A DNA stretch of 60,000 bases from Hydractinia symbiolongicarpus (lineage: Eukaryota; Cnidaria; Hydrozoa; Anthoathecata; Hydractiniidae): assembly GCF_029227915.1 (NCBI RefSeq), contig NC_079879.1:18416001-18476000 (forward strand), given 5' to 3'. This document shows positions 1 to 11,439 of this stretch, piece after piece; positions within the stretch are counted from its first letter, which is position 1, and every line of letters starts with the position of its first letter. Under the pieces are notes generated by a model. That model was not told the origin of the DNA. It searched no databases and saw only the letters and a list, made by a program, of their open reading frames with translations. Made by a program: the position numbers and the translations under genes.

Positions 1-1241
1 AAACTTTGGGTTAGTTCTGTCATGTAATTGATCAACATAGCATTCTGAACTTCAAATGGCCGCGTTCCATTTACACTTTTGCCAAACTTTTTTAAAAATG
101 CTTTATCTCTGTCAAGACATGCTTTATATTTGGTGTAAATTCCAGGTTTCAAATCTTGTGATCTTTTCCCATTCTTCATAATAGTTAATGATGGCATGTC
201 ACCAATGCGAACAATATGTGGCCACTGTTGAAATGTTTTTGCAAAAAAAGGATTAGTAACACCCAGTATAACCTTTGGGGGAGCTTGTGTTTTTGTTGTA
301 TATTCCTTAAGTTCACTATCATGTATTGTGAAGTATGGCCTATGGTCGCACACAAATGCAAGAGGCTGTACTAAGCTTACCAATGAAAGGACACCTTCAG
401 AACATGTTGATGGTGATGGGGCCATGACAATAATCGGTTCAGCCAACAAAACAAGTTCCCAGAGAACATGCAAATGTGGCAGCATAGAACTAAAACATTC
501 ATATATCTGGGGTTGGTAAATGCATGAAAATTCTAAAGGTGAGGATGTTAAACGTTTGACTGCAGCCTTGTTCATCTTTGTGGACACTCCCTTTAATTGG
601 TTTTGTGGTATTGCTATTTGTAATACTTCTCCAATAACTGGTAACTGTAATGTTTGTCCTGGATAAGGACTTGGCCATTTGTCAATTTGATAACAAACTG
701 TTTCTAATGCTACTTCACCATTTAGAAAATATTCAGGGGCAATGTTCTTTACTAGGTAGCGAAAAAGCGATATGTACGGCAGCTGGGTTAATAAAACAAC
801 AGACTTCTGAAAATACCCTCTCTTTATTGATGAATCTTTAACTTGTCGAAAAGACACAAACCCATAATAATGCGACTTATCCTTTTGCAAGGCTGTATCT
901 AAAACTTTTGAGGATTTTTCTATAGAATGTGAAAAAGATCGGATTCGAAAATGAAATTGTGTATCACCCATGCATCCCGTATTAGAATCTGGAAATGCTA
1001 AGTAACATATGTTAGCTTTTTCAGTGTCACTTAAATTACAGTGTTCAGGATATATTTTTTCAATCACCTGACCTAGCTCTAAATCGAATGTTACCACACA
1101 AAAACATGATATCCAAGAACTGAATCCATCCCAAGGAATTGTTTGACTTGTTGAAGGCCTTTGTTGATAACCAAAATCTGAAAGTTGTGCTGATGAATGT
1201 CGTAGACGTGTATCACCATCAATGTTCTCTGCACAAGCCAT
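1..1241 (-). CDS. DENND6: DENND6-like DENN-domain protein, 5' part (runs off the window)
   Basis: The minus strand is open for 413 codons with no stop or intron from an ATG at 1241 to the window edge. The product matches the DENND6 (FAM116/AFI1-type) family by recall: an early PWDGFSSWI segment, FDLELGQVIEKIYPEHC, FPDSNTGCMGDTQF, RGYFQKSVVL, LWELVLLAEPIIVMAPSPS, YFTIHDSELKEYTT and GVTNPFFAKTFQQWPHIVRI. Family knowledge: DENND6 proteins act as Rab GEFs (reported for Rab14) on recycling endosomes. The human proteins are about 600 aa, so roughly the last third lies beyond position 1. The start gives a short variable N-terminus of about 36 residues, as expected. A splice acceptor-like TTTTGCCTTAG ends at 1267 on the minus strand, so a spliced 5' UTR is possible. 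The intron-free coding run is notable beside the intron-rich XPO4. Confidence 0.9.
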   Translation of the reverse strand, partial: MACAENIDGDTRLRHSSAQLSDFGYQQRPSTSQTIPWDGFSSWISCFCVVTFDLELGQVIEKIYPEHCNLSDTEKANICYLAFPDSNTGCMGDTQFHFRIRSFSHSIEKSSKVLDTALQKDKSHYYGFVSFRQVKDSSIKRGYFQKSVVLLTQLPYISLFRYLVKNIAPEYFLNGEVALETVCYQIDKWPSPYPGQTLQLPVIGEVLQIAIPQNQLKGVSTKMNKAAVKRLTSSPLEFSCIYQPQIYECFSSMLPHLHVLWELVLLAEPIIVMAPSPSTCSEGVLSLVSLVQPLAFVCDHRPYFTIHDSELKEYTTKTQAPPKVILGVTNPFFAKTFQQWPHIVRIGDMPSLTIMKNGKRSQDLKPGIYTKYKACLDRDKAFLKKFGKSVNGTRPFEVQNAMLINYMTELTQS

Positions 1242-2079
1242 ATTTGGTTTTATGATAGGTGTAATCCTAAGGCAAAATATGAACACAATTGTATTTATTC
1301 TACATTTCACTTTAGAGTAAAGAAGAAGAAATGATGCTTTAAAGCATAAAGATGGATACACAATATTATCACAAAATCTTGAAATTACAAAAATATCTGT
1401 AACATTGTTGAAGCCATTTTAGTGCACTCATAAGTTTTAGGTCAAATAATGTGAGATGGGTGGAAACAACTGAAATCATCTCCATGTGGGTAACCAGGGC
1501 CAACCTGAGACCAAAATTTACCCATTTCCCAAATTTGGGTCAACCCATCCGATTCAAAACCAATGGGTTGATGACATCATCAAAAATCCATTAAACACAA
1601 TATCTCTGTAACCGTTCCTCTAAAACACATGATCCTTCACATTATTGCATAGTTTCGTTTAAAGCTCAAAACAATGGATAAAAAAAATTCATAAAAATTT
1701 TTTTTTACTTTGATGAGTTTTTTGCAAAAAGCACTTGATCTTATACAATATATATAGATGCAATGGGTTAACAAACTTTCAAAACAAAAATGTTTGTTTA
1801 TGCACTACTGATGTCATTAAACTACCAAAATATCCTAACTTGGAATGTAAAAAAAATGTGATGTACATCTTGTAAAATTTATTATTTCTTAAAACCATTT
1901 ATCCTAAGTTACACAACAAAATTTGAACATATATAAAGCAGTTAATTACTTCGGTGAAAATAGTTCTGTAAGAAATTGCATCAAGATTAAATTCAGCTTT
2001 ATAAGCATCCCATTCAAAAGTTTTTAATGTTTAGGCTTATGTAACATCCAGTTTTCATAGATTCTATTCGTACGTATAG
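1242..2079. other. Gene-less stretch upstream of DENND6
   Basis: AT-rich DNA with no supportable reading frame. It should contain the DENND6 5' UTR and promoter, because the gene reads away from here. I see no clear TATA box or repeat. Confidence 0.4.
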
Positions 2080-2224
2080 CTCTCAATTTTAACTTCCTTT
2101 TCTACATGTCTGAAATAGTATGCATGACTGTCATTTTTATAAATTTATTATTTATTTTTCAGGTCATCACAAGAAAATAGGCAAAAATATGCTTCGTTTT
2201 CAAATTAAAAAAAAATCTTTATCC
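2080..2224 (+). repeat. Dispersed repeat, copy 1
   Basis: About 140 bp (CTTCCTTTTCTAC...GAAATAGT.TGCATGACT...TTTTTCAGGTCATCACAAG...AATAGGCAAAAATATG) recurs in the same orientation at 9719-9866 with scattered substitutions and small indels. The two copies flank the LINE. Confidence 0.75.
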
Positions 2225-2238
2225 ATTATTTATTTTTC

Positions 2239-2311
2239 AGGCGTGCGATTGATCACACGCCTGAAACAATTTAGGTGTGTGCCAAGACTAGCGCATGCGA
2301 TCGCACGCCTC
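2239..2311. repeat. Short foldback element
   Basis: The arms AGGCGTGCGAT (left) and ATCGCACGCCT (right) are inverted about 50 nt apart, with another local palindrome (GCGTGCGATTGATCACACGC) at the left arm. A related AGGCGTGCAAT occurs near 2637. It could form a hairpin or be a tiny MITE relic. Confidence 0.45.
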
Positions 2312-3499
2312 TCCTAAAAAAGACTGCTTATGCCATGCTCGCAGCACATTTTTTGCAGTGGGAACCAGAAAAACTTAAGCATAAACTTTAACAAATCGTT
2401 AATGATTCTAAATACATCCTTGTGTATTTTTGAAAAAATTAAACACAAATTGATTGATGAGAAAACGATTCTATGGAGAAATACTAAACAACTGCTATTT
2501 AAAACAAGATTTGCGATCAGCTAAACAGAACTCACAGGCTAAGGAAATATTTAAGCGTTTTTTAATATTTTCCAACACACATGTTTTTTTTCTCATTACT
2601 GAGGAGAACATTTCGTGAAAATCGTGTAATTTTTTAGGCGTGCAATACATTGCACAAGCAAAACGTTGCTTTATTTAAAAATTGTATTTATAATCCAGAA
2701 AAGGTATTAAATAAATCTTGAATACAAACAATCATTCTTTTATTGACGTTATACTAGATCGCACATGAGCCGTCCTTCACAAATATTGATAATTTGAATT
2801 TAAATGCTACCATTTGCCTAAAAAATTTTAAACCCTTTTTAATGGGTTTGTTTTTACTAGTGACTGCACTAGATATTAAATATTGTTTAAAAATGCAGCA
2901 ATACTTAAGATCCGTTAAGTGGCTTTTTTATGATTTTATAAATCGAACATTCAAGCTTTATACTTTCGTTTTTTGATGATTTTACAAGGAAGTAAGGCTA
3001 TATTTAGGCTTTTTGAGTTTCATTTTGATGATTTTATAAAAACATACAACGGTATTTAACCTTTGCATGGTCGCCTTTTGAAGAATATAAAAGAAATACA
3101 GCGTTATTTAAGTTTAAATAACTAAAAGAATATATAACTATAAGAAAAAAATATTTGTCAATAATAAAATATTCTTTTAGGTAAAAATTTTTTGATTCGT
3201 CAAACATAAGGTTTATTAAATATCGTTTTATCGGCTGTTTGACTTTCCGTAATTTAATTTAAATATTTGTTTGCCCCACAAATAGTAACAAAGTGTAATT
3301 AATAACTATGCCTTGTTTGTATATGCACAAGCTTTCAGTAACATCAGGACTTTCATTGTTATTGTAACCTAAATACATGAGCTTTTTTACATCAAACAAT
3401 AGAGATCATGTCTCACACACAAACTTAATTAGCTCATGTAAACTTCCCAATTATTATAGAGTCATGGGGTCAATGAACAAAAAAGATACAAAATGCATA
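2312..3499. other. Gene-less AT-rich stretch
   Basis: No coding signal. 2930-3110 holds a few diverged copies of a GATGATTTTATAAA.. motif resembling the minisatellite-like arrays further on. Confidence 0.3.
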
Positions 3500-3581
3500 A
3501 ACAAGGCTAAGGTTTGCCTGTTTCTCAGGTGAATAGTTGTAACAAGGCTAAGGTTTGCATGTTTCACAGGTGAATAGTCGT
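3500..3581 (+). repeat. Tandem duplication, two 41-bp units
   Basis: Two adjacent units start AACAAGGCTAAGGTTTGC and end AGGTGAATAGT. They differ at only a few positions. Confidence 0.85.
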
Positions 3582-3599
3582 ATGTAGACAAAGGAAAAC

Positions 3600-4089
3600 A
3601 CATCATTTGCAGCTTAAAAATACCTTATTTTGTAACGAAATGACAAGAAAGCAGGCATACGATGCTTAAAAATTATTGTATTTCGTTCTGAGATGAAAAG
3701 ACAACCCCACAAAACTTTAAAATGGCTGTATTTTGTTCTAAAATAACAACAAATTGTCCTGGAAAAGCTTTAAAATCGCTGTATCACTTTAGAAGCAAAA
3801 AACTACAATATTTCGTTTTGAAGCAATGAGAAAACCATATTTCGTAGAAGGTTAAAAACATCTCCTAGAAGATTAAAAACACCATGTTTTTTCCTGAAAT
3901 AAAGAGAAAACAACCCTACGAAACCTAAATACTGCCATATTTGAAATGGCAAGGAAAAAAAGCGTGCAAAGCTTTTAATAATCGCTATATTTCCTTTTAA
4001 AATAGTGAGAAAACTACCCACTGTAGCTGAAAAATAATTCCATTTCTTTCTGAAACATTAAGAAAACAACCTTACAAAGTCTAAAGGAA
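3600..4089 (+). repeat. Degenerate ~60-bp tandem array, left part
   Basis: Recurring blocks of the form 'cgctgTATTTCGTTttgAaacAatGAGAAAACaaccctacgaaacctaaa' occur at roughly 55-65 bp. The units are strongly diverged. The same motif (CGCCATATTTCATTTTGAAAC) resumes at 5485, on the other side of the 4090-5479 insertion. Confidence 0.6.
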
Positions 4090-5479
4090 ACCTCCCACCT
4101 CAAAAAAACATGTTCTCATATTGTAAATAATGTTAACTATTACAGAATTTAATAATTATTTTGCAAAATTTGGTAATAAATTAATAAAATTGCATTGTTT
4201 TTTGCCATTTTTAAGAATTGTGCTACAGTAATGGTAACCTTCCTTTCCAAAACGATCTAGTTTAGTGAATGCGACAAAATGTTAACAATGACGTATATTT
4301 GGTTATGAAGCAAACGTGATTGTTCTGCACTTTTGCAGAATTAATTGAAAACACTGTTCTTGCAAAGAATGTGTGTTTTCAAGCATGCAGCTTTCTACTC
4401 TTTCTCAAATATAAATGAATTATAGATCAAAAGTAAAATCTATATTATAATTCTGTATACGTTTGTCTGTTGAGACACACTAAATGCAGTAAATAAAGAC
4501 TAGGCTAACCCATACATTTATTCACAAACTAGTTTAACAATATTTGGCTGGTGTTACTTGTACTGCTGTAGGTTGTCAGATTCCAAATGCAAAGTAAAAT
4601 TCATATTGACGCCATTACAACACTGTTTATAAACAAATTTGTGAGAATTCCCCTAAATAAAATAAAGGAAGGTTGAACTTTGAAATAATGCATCGTTTCC
4701 AGTGCCAGATGTCTCTTTTTTATAATGGGACGGTGAGACGAACATCTCTCCATCCGGATATAAAAAAGAGAATGTGCTGGGAACAGGGTTGAAATTATGT
4801 TTTAAAAACTGGACTAAATAAGCTTCGCAAATAAGAATAACCTCCTGCAAAATAGATTTTATTGATTTTTATTCAAAAATAGTGCACTAAATTTTTAAGA
4901 ATATCATGGTTTAAAAATTCTAAATCAGAAAATCATTTGTATCTATCCTCAAAGCCTTTTTTTATATGCATGTTCCGTTTAGTAACAAGCTGTCAACTTA
5001 TTCCCCATAACCTTTTTCACTTCTGTTTTTGTTCGGTCTCTAACACACCGTCCTAATATCAAAAAGTGAAAACAAACCCTGGGGATGAGGTTGAAAAGCT
5101 CTATCTTGACATGTATATGTATCCTTCAATTCGATAGTTCGCAATTTTCCTTAAGAATAAATCTTTACTGGACGCGACTTTAATATGTAATCCAAAATCT
5201 AATATATTTTGTAAAGCAATGTTACAAAATTGCAAGTAAAAATACTATGGTGTTTTTCTCCCACACTTGTGCGACATATTTTTTATCTGTGTAAATCATA
5301 ACTCACATTATGAATGCAGCGTTTTTAAAACAGTGTGGAAATTTGGTGACACAAAGGAATATTTTATTGTTTTGCCTTTTTTTGGAGATACTAGATCCGA
5401 ACGAAACTAATAACTATTAAATTCTTTATCCACACCATTATATATTTGCAATATAAGAAAAGTTTTCTAGGTGGGAGGT
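4090..5479. mobile_element. Non-autonomous DNA transposon-like insertion with ACCTCCCACCT ends
   Basis: ACCTCCCACCT at 4090-4100 is matched by its reverse complement AGGTGGGAGGT at 5469-5479, and the inner bases also partly pair. The segment interrupts the degenerate tandem array, which continues on both sides, so an insertion of about 1.39 kb is the simplest reading. No transposase frame is present, and I could not identify a clean target-site duplication, so the superfamily is open. Confidence 0.6.
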
Positions 5480-5530
5480 CCACTTTGAAGATCGCCATAT
5501 TTCATTTTGAAACAATGAGAAAACATTTTG
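5480..5530 (+). repeat. Degenerate ~60-bp tandem array, right remnant
   Basis: The CGCCATATTTCATTTTGAAACAATGAGAAAAC-type unit matches the array at 3600-4089 and was separated from it by the insertion. Confidence 0.5.
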
Positions 5531-5905
5531 TCTAAGGGATCACTCATATGTCGTTTTTCAATTTTTTAGTGTGATTTATACATTAATAGGTGGATGGTTC
5601 ATTAATGATGATTTCATAATATTAGCAAGTTGTGTAATGCTTTCATGCAAAATTAATCTGCAAAAAAAAAATTATGATTAGTGAATCACGATGCACTGAA
5701 TGTTAATTTGAAAAGAAACGCTGGTAATAATTTTGTTTGATGATGGCTGATTATATAGAGTTATTTTAAGTATCAATTGCAACTGAAGTATAGCACTATC
5801 AGAGCAACCATTAAGGGATGCCAAGTAATTCAGATTTTTTATTTTTGTTGCTTCTTTCTTTGTGAGCCACGCTGTAGCTTTTTTCTCTGATCTTGTTATA
5901 GCACT

Positions 5906-8900
5906 CTTCATCATCATCATCATTCTCGGCTTAACGTCCGTTTTTCATGCTAGCATGGGTTGGACGAGGTATATTAATGACCCTCTTCCAATCTGATCTA
6001 GACTGTGTTAGATCTAAACTCAACTTCCTCTCTATCAAGTCTGTCCTTATAACCTCCTGCCAAGTCTTTCTCGGTCTGCCTCTGGGCTTTGCCCCAGGAA
6101 CTATCAAGTCTCTACACTTTCTTACCCAATTATCCTCCTCCATTCTTTCCAAGTGCCCCAGCCAATTCAATCTTCTTATCTGGATAACATCTTTAATTCT
6201 ACAGAGACTTAGCCTGCTTCTTAGCTCATCTGAACTCTTTCTGTCTCTCAGACTGGCATTACACATCCACCTAACCATTCTCATATCATTCCTTTCTAAA
6301 CGGTCAAGATCTTCCTGCTTCACTGCCCATGTCTCACTACCGTACAACATAACACTTCTTACACAGGCCTCATACAACCTACCTTTTACCTCAATTGACA
6401 GGACTCTGCTAGTCAATAAAGGAAGTAACTCTCTAAACTTTTTCCAAGCAGAACCTATCCTGCAAGTAACACTTCTTCCAACACCCCCTTCACTGCCCAA
6501 CATATCACCTAGGTAACAGAAGTTCTTAACTATCTCTAACGAGCCACTGTTGTACATCATTAAAGCTGGAAATACTTCATTCTCTATAATCTCACCTTTG
6601 CAACGCTTGCATACAAACTGTATGCCAGCTCTTAACCTTCCACTAATACTACTGCACTTCTTATGTACCCAATGCTTGCAAGTCTGACAAAAAATTGAGT
6701 TACTACCAACCCCTTTCCTGCAAACTCCACAAGGCCACTTTCCAACTACAAGGTCACACTTGGCTGCAATGCTACTTATCATGACTTTAGACTTTGCTGT
6801 GTTTACCTTCAGCCCTTTCTCTTCTAGTCCTTTCTTCCACTTCTCAAACTTCTCAACTAATTCTTCCATCGACTCTGCTATGAGAACCAAATCATCTGCA
6901 TACAATAACTCCCATGGGCAACCTGTTCTGAACTCCATCGACAGCGCTTCTAAGACTAGAATAAACAACAAAGGACTAAGTACAGAACCCTGATGTACAC
7001 CAACATTTACACTAAATTCATCACTAAGTGAATCGTTAATCCTGACACGACTTCTAGCATTGCTGTACATAGACTGAACTATCGTAACTAGCCACTCATC
7101 CACACCTAATTTTCTCATAGCCCACCAAATAACTTTACGTGGCACTCTATCAAAAGCTTTCTCTAAATCTACAAAGGCAAAATAGAGATTCTTTCTCTTT
7201 CCTAAATACTTTTCCTGAAGCTGTCTGAGTAAAAATATTGCATCTGTAGTGCCACGTCCTGGAACAAAACCAAATTGCATCTTATCTATATCAATTCTTT
7301 CTCTAAGTAACTTATCAATCACTCTTTCAATAACTTTCATTACTTGATCAACCAACTTCAAACCTCTATAGTTACCCCTTTCTAATGCATCACCCTTGCC
7401 CTTGAAACAATTCACTATTACACTCGACTGCCACTCACTCGGAATAGCACCATCCTTTATAATCTGGTTAGCAAGACTTGTAATAAGCTCAACTCCAATA
7501 TATCCAGATGCTTTTACCATCTCTGCAACAATACCTGATACTCCTGCAGCCTTGCCAATCTTCATTTTCCTAATAGCCTCCACTACCCATTCTGTCTTGA
7601 TCTGCATGGCTGGCCCTTCTACGACATCATCATCAGACAAATTATCCTCGTCCCAATCAAACTCAGTGTTAAGCAACCTCTGATAATGATTCTTCCAAGC
7701 TACCCTTTTCTCCTCCTCTGTGCTAGCCAAAACACCTTCATCATTACGTATACACTTCTCACCTACAATATCTTGATTAGTCTTCTTCATTTGCTTTGCT
7801 ATCTTGAATACCTCATTGCGCTTAACACATCTGCAAATCTGTTTCTCTCTGCTTCTGATTTTGCCTTATACACTGCTGTACGAGCCCGACGCTTAGCTTC
7901 TAAGTAAATATTTTTACTACCACCTGACTTCCACTCTTTCCAAAGTTTCCTCTTTTCCTTTATACACTGGTCAACCTCATTATTCCACCACCAGGTCTGT
8001 CTATGTCTAGCTGGTCCTTTCGTCCACCCACAGGTATCATCAGAAGCGTCTAGAAGACAATTCTTCAAAGTAGTCCAAGTACTTTCAACATTGTCACTAT
8101 CACATTGACTATTGTAGGCTAACTGTTGAACTTTTGCACTAAATTGTCTTGCTACGATCTCTTCCTTCAGCTTCCAGACTTTTCGACGGGGCCTGTACTT
8201 TCCCTTGCCTTCTCTGACACTCTTCAAGATAATATCACAAACCAGCAACCTATGCTGGGAAACACACTCTTCCCCCGATATAACTTTCACGTCCTTCACT
8301 ACTTTCTTGTCTGACTTTCTAACCAAAAAGTAATCTATCTCTGTCTTACAACCACCTGACTCATATGTTATCAGCCTACTCTGTCTCTTACTGAATGATG
8401 TGTTGCAAACCACCATGTCCGTTGCCATTCCAAACTCAAGCAATCTCTCCCCTTCCTTATTTCTGCTACCAAATCCATAGCCTCCATGCACACCTCTATA
8501 ACCTTCAGATGACTTCCCAACATGACCATTAAAGTCGCCGCCCACCATGACAGGTTAAGTGTCTCCAAACTTTGATGTGACTGCTATTAACTCATCATAA
8601 AACTTATCTTTATCTTCCTCACTGAGTCCACACTGTGGAGCATAAACTGACAGAAAAGTGACAATCCTATTACCTATCAAAAACTTTATCACTATAATAC
8701 GACTATTAACACGCATAACATCTATTACTTTTTCTACCCACTTCTCTGCAACGAATATGCCAACTCCTCCATATCTATCACTATTACCAATCCAAAAAAG
8801 CTTATACCTTGCCCTCCTACCTTCCACAAATCTCACTGAAGCTCCTCTCCACCTAACTTCCTGAACACAACACATATCAACAGATCTACGTTCTAACATT

Positions 8901-9050
8901 TCAACTACTTCACCTGCTCTACCTTTCAGAGTACCAACATTTACACTAGCCATCCTCAACCTAGTGTTATCTACCTTGTGATGTGATAGCTGGGTAACGG
9001 TCTGACGATGCTCACATCTGACATCTGTCCTACTCTTGTATGATTTATTT
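5906..9050 (-). mobile_element. RTE-like LINE (APE endonuclease plus RT), 3' (ATG)n tail
   Basis: On the minus strand the element runs from a 5' region near 9050 through an endonuclease and reverse transcriptase reading frame to a 3' end with GGACGTTAAGCCGAGA followed by five ATG repeats (5906-5925). A short simple-repeat tail instead of poly(A) is typical of RTE-clade LINEs, and the endonuclease part resembles the CFDP2/BovB-type proteins of that group. The 5' boundary is approximate, and no target-site duplication was resolved. Damage is limited to one stop and one frameshift, so this copy is fairly young. Confidence 0.85.
5931..8959 (-). pseudogene. LINE endonuclease/reverse transcriptase ORF with a PHD-like zinc finger; one stop, one frameshift
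   Basis: The ATG at 8959 opens an APE-type endonuclease: VNVGTLKGR, VQEVRW, GGVGIFVA, then GGDFNGHVG after an in-frame TAA at 8555-8557, and later TEIDYFLV. A one-base shift lies between about 7799 and 7830, after which a 619-codon frame carries the RT: motif A FAFVDLEKAFDRVP (residues ~204-217 of that frame), motif B GVHQGSVLSPL, motif C YADD (297-300). Between the RT and the C-terminal region sits a Cys/His-rich module, C-x2-C-x8-C-x2-C-x4-H-x2-C then C-x2-C (about 354-397), a PHD/FYVE-like finger. The C-terminus has the LYGSETWA and RRLNWLGHLERM motifs common to such invertebrate RTs. The shadow ORFs on the opposite strand are ignored. Confidence 0.88.
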
Positions 9051-9718
9051 ACTTCTCAATCTCTTCATTTCCTTTCTTTTGAATTTTTTCCACAGTTTTA
9101 TTTCTTCCTTGTAGCATTGCTCTTTTGAATTTTTTTTTGTTGAAGAAATAAATGCGTCAATAACATTTTCAAAAGGCGAGGATGCAACATGGTGTTGAAT
9201 AAAGTCCTCGGTTGTGTATGTTTTAAATGTATCTTACCTCGATTACGTTTCAAATGTTTTCAAAAAGAAGAAAATAAGTTGTAGTATTCTCCACCTTTGT
9301 GTGTTTTTAAGTTAAAGCTACGTTCACGTTTTCAAAATCAAATTTCATCAGAATTAAGTAGCAGAACGGCATGGAAACCAAGATTAAAAAATCAATAAAT
9401 TGATAATGTGATAACAAAATTAACTTTTCCGAACCGCGTTTACCATTTTTTTTTATGAAAACGAAATCATGATGAGTGGATGTACAGCAGGCTTCTCATT
9501 TTGTAAATATGTGCTTACGTGATCAATCACGTATGCCAGTTGACCACGTTACGTGATTGCATAGCGTACCTAATTTGCTCCGGGAACGCGATTTTTAAAA
9601 TGTCTATTTATTGCTCTAACAACGCATGTGCTAAGGATCATTTTATGGTAGAAAAGTGGGGGACGTTTTGAATCGTGAAACCAAAACACGATAATTGAGC
9701 GTCTACTGATATAGCGAC
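9051..9718. other. Gene-less stretch 5' of the LINE
   Basis: No coding signal. TACGTGATCAATCACGTA near 9513-9530 is a small imperfect palindrome. Confidence 0.3.
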
Positions 9719-9866
9719 TCTCTCAGCCTTAATTTCCTTTTCTACTTGTCTGAAATAGTGTGCATGACTATACTGTAATTTTTATAGATTTATTGTTTAT
9801 TTTTCAGGTCATCACAAGCAAATAGGCAAAAATATGATTCTTTTTTAAATTAAAAAAAGTCTTTAT
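9719..9866 (+). repeat. Dispersed repeat, copy 2
   Basis: Second copy of the repeat at 2080-2224, in the same orientation, including TTTTTCAGGTCATCACAAG and AATAGGCAAAAATATG. Confidence 0.75.
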
Positions 9867-10764
9867 CAACATGGCTTAAATAAAACTTCAAAATTCATTC
9901 GGAAATTAAATCCATGATAAAATGTTTGTTCCGCCTGTAAGTGCAGTTTTGCAGACTTGCTTTATCCATGCTCCGTCGGCTTTCATCTCAGCATTAGTTA
10001 AGAACCGCATGGCTGGATTTCTTGTGTAAGACATGGTTACCAACGGCTAAGGGGCCAGGCAAAAGAGATATATGTCTACCTTTTAACTAAGTCAGGAGTA
10101 GGTGAATTAGCTAGGATGGTCAGGTTGGCTATGAATAGGCTTGCTCGTGGATTAAAAGGACCAGAGTTATTCAATAATTCTGAGATCTAAAAGTGTTGAT
10201 CGCGTACTTCAAAATGAGAAGCCTGTGCAATACCGCTTAAATGTAACTTTACATGTACGCAAGTTTTACGACGTTGTGTAACGATCTCTACATAAAGAAC
10301 CTTCGCATACTTTTGTTTACACATAAACTTAATTGCTTCCTATTGTTTTCGTCGTGCAATAAGAACATTAAGATTTGATGAATCCTTTTGTTCTTACATG
10401 TAACATGAATGCTATTGTTTAAAAGTGTTAACGATCACGAAATCTATTAAAAGATATATTTTCTAAAAAATGAATGAACATGTGTAAAACATTAAAGATT
10501 TTGTGTTTAATGTAAAATCATGTTTATGCGAAGAATGTAAAATTAAAGCGATCATACAAAACTTTTTATAATAGCTTTGTACCTTGCGCATTGCTACCTG
10601 TTTTTTTATTTCTATTTTGAGAACACTGTTTTGATACTTTTGGTGTCTTGATTTTTGTGCATGCAGGTAAAAATAGTAGTTTCAAATACTAGTTTTAGTC
10701 GATCAAATTACACCTACTTAACAAAGATTAAAATAAATAAAGTATATTGCCATTTTCGTCAATC
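9867..10764. other. Gene-less AT-rich stretch
   Basis: No reading frame or structured repeat that I can support. Confidence 0.3.
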
Positions 10765-11045
10765 CAAAGTTTTTAAAAATCGTGAAAAAGGATTCTAGAA
10801 AGCAAAAACATTGCCATATGTCGTTTAAAAATGATAGAAACAGCATCGTAAAAAACAAAAAGAATCGCCGTAGATCTTTTAAAAATCATGAAAACGGGAT
10901 CGTAGAAAGCGAAAAGATTGCTATAGATTGTTAAAAATCATAAAAACGGCATCGTTTAAAAATTATAAAAACAGCATCTTAAAAAGCGAAAAGATCGCCG
11001 TAGATTGTTCAAAAGTCATGAAAACCGGATTGTAGAAATCAATTT
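10765..11045 (+). repeat. Degenerate ~55-bp tandem array
   Basis: About five to six units of the pattern 'TTTAAAAATCatgAAAacgGgATCGTAGAAAGCgAAAAgatcGCcgTAGATTG' stand in tandem, with deletions in the middle units. It resembles in style, but is not identical to, the array at 3600. Confidence 0.7.
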
Positions 11046-11439
11046 GTATAAAATGTAAAACGATGGTGGAGAAAGTCCCTAAATAAAATACAACATTTTG
11101 GTTTGTGCAAAAACAATAAAATTGCGCGCAAAAAATATTCTATCAAAGTATCACAATAAATCGCATGTAAAAACAAAAGATAATACATTGCCATTCATGA
11201 GAAACAATACAAACTTACAGCTTTGTTAAATTTTAGATTTTTTTTCCTGTTGATTCCTTGACGGCTATAGCAATTAAATACAACAATGAGTTACGCAAAG
11301 TTTACATGACCTAATTAAAGTTCGCATGTAACACTCTATTGTTTTAAACATGTAAAAATAGCTCATGTATTTAACAATAGGTTAATAATAACAAAAAAAG
11401 GTCTGACGCTACTGAAGGTTCATGTGAAAGTGATGAATA

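Noticed and set aside
5678-5923. 81-codon minus-strand ORF beginning with five methionines
   Set aside because: The methionines are the LINE's (ATG)n tail; the rest is flanking genomic sequence with no protein-like character I can support.
5947-8864. Several plus-strand ORFs of 62-189 codons
   Set aside because: Antisense shadows of the LINE reading frame.
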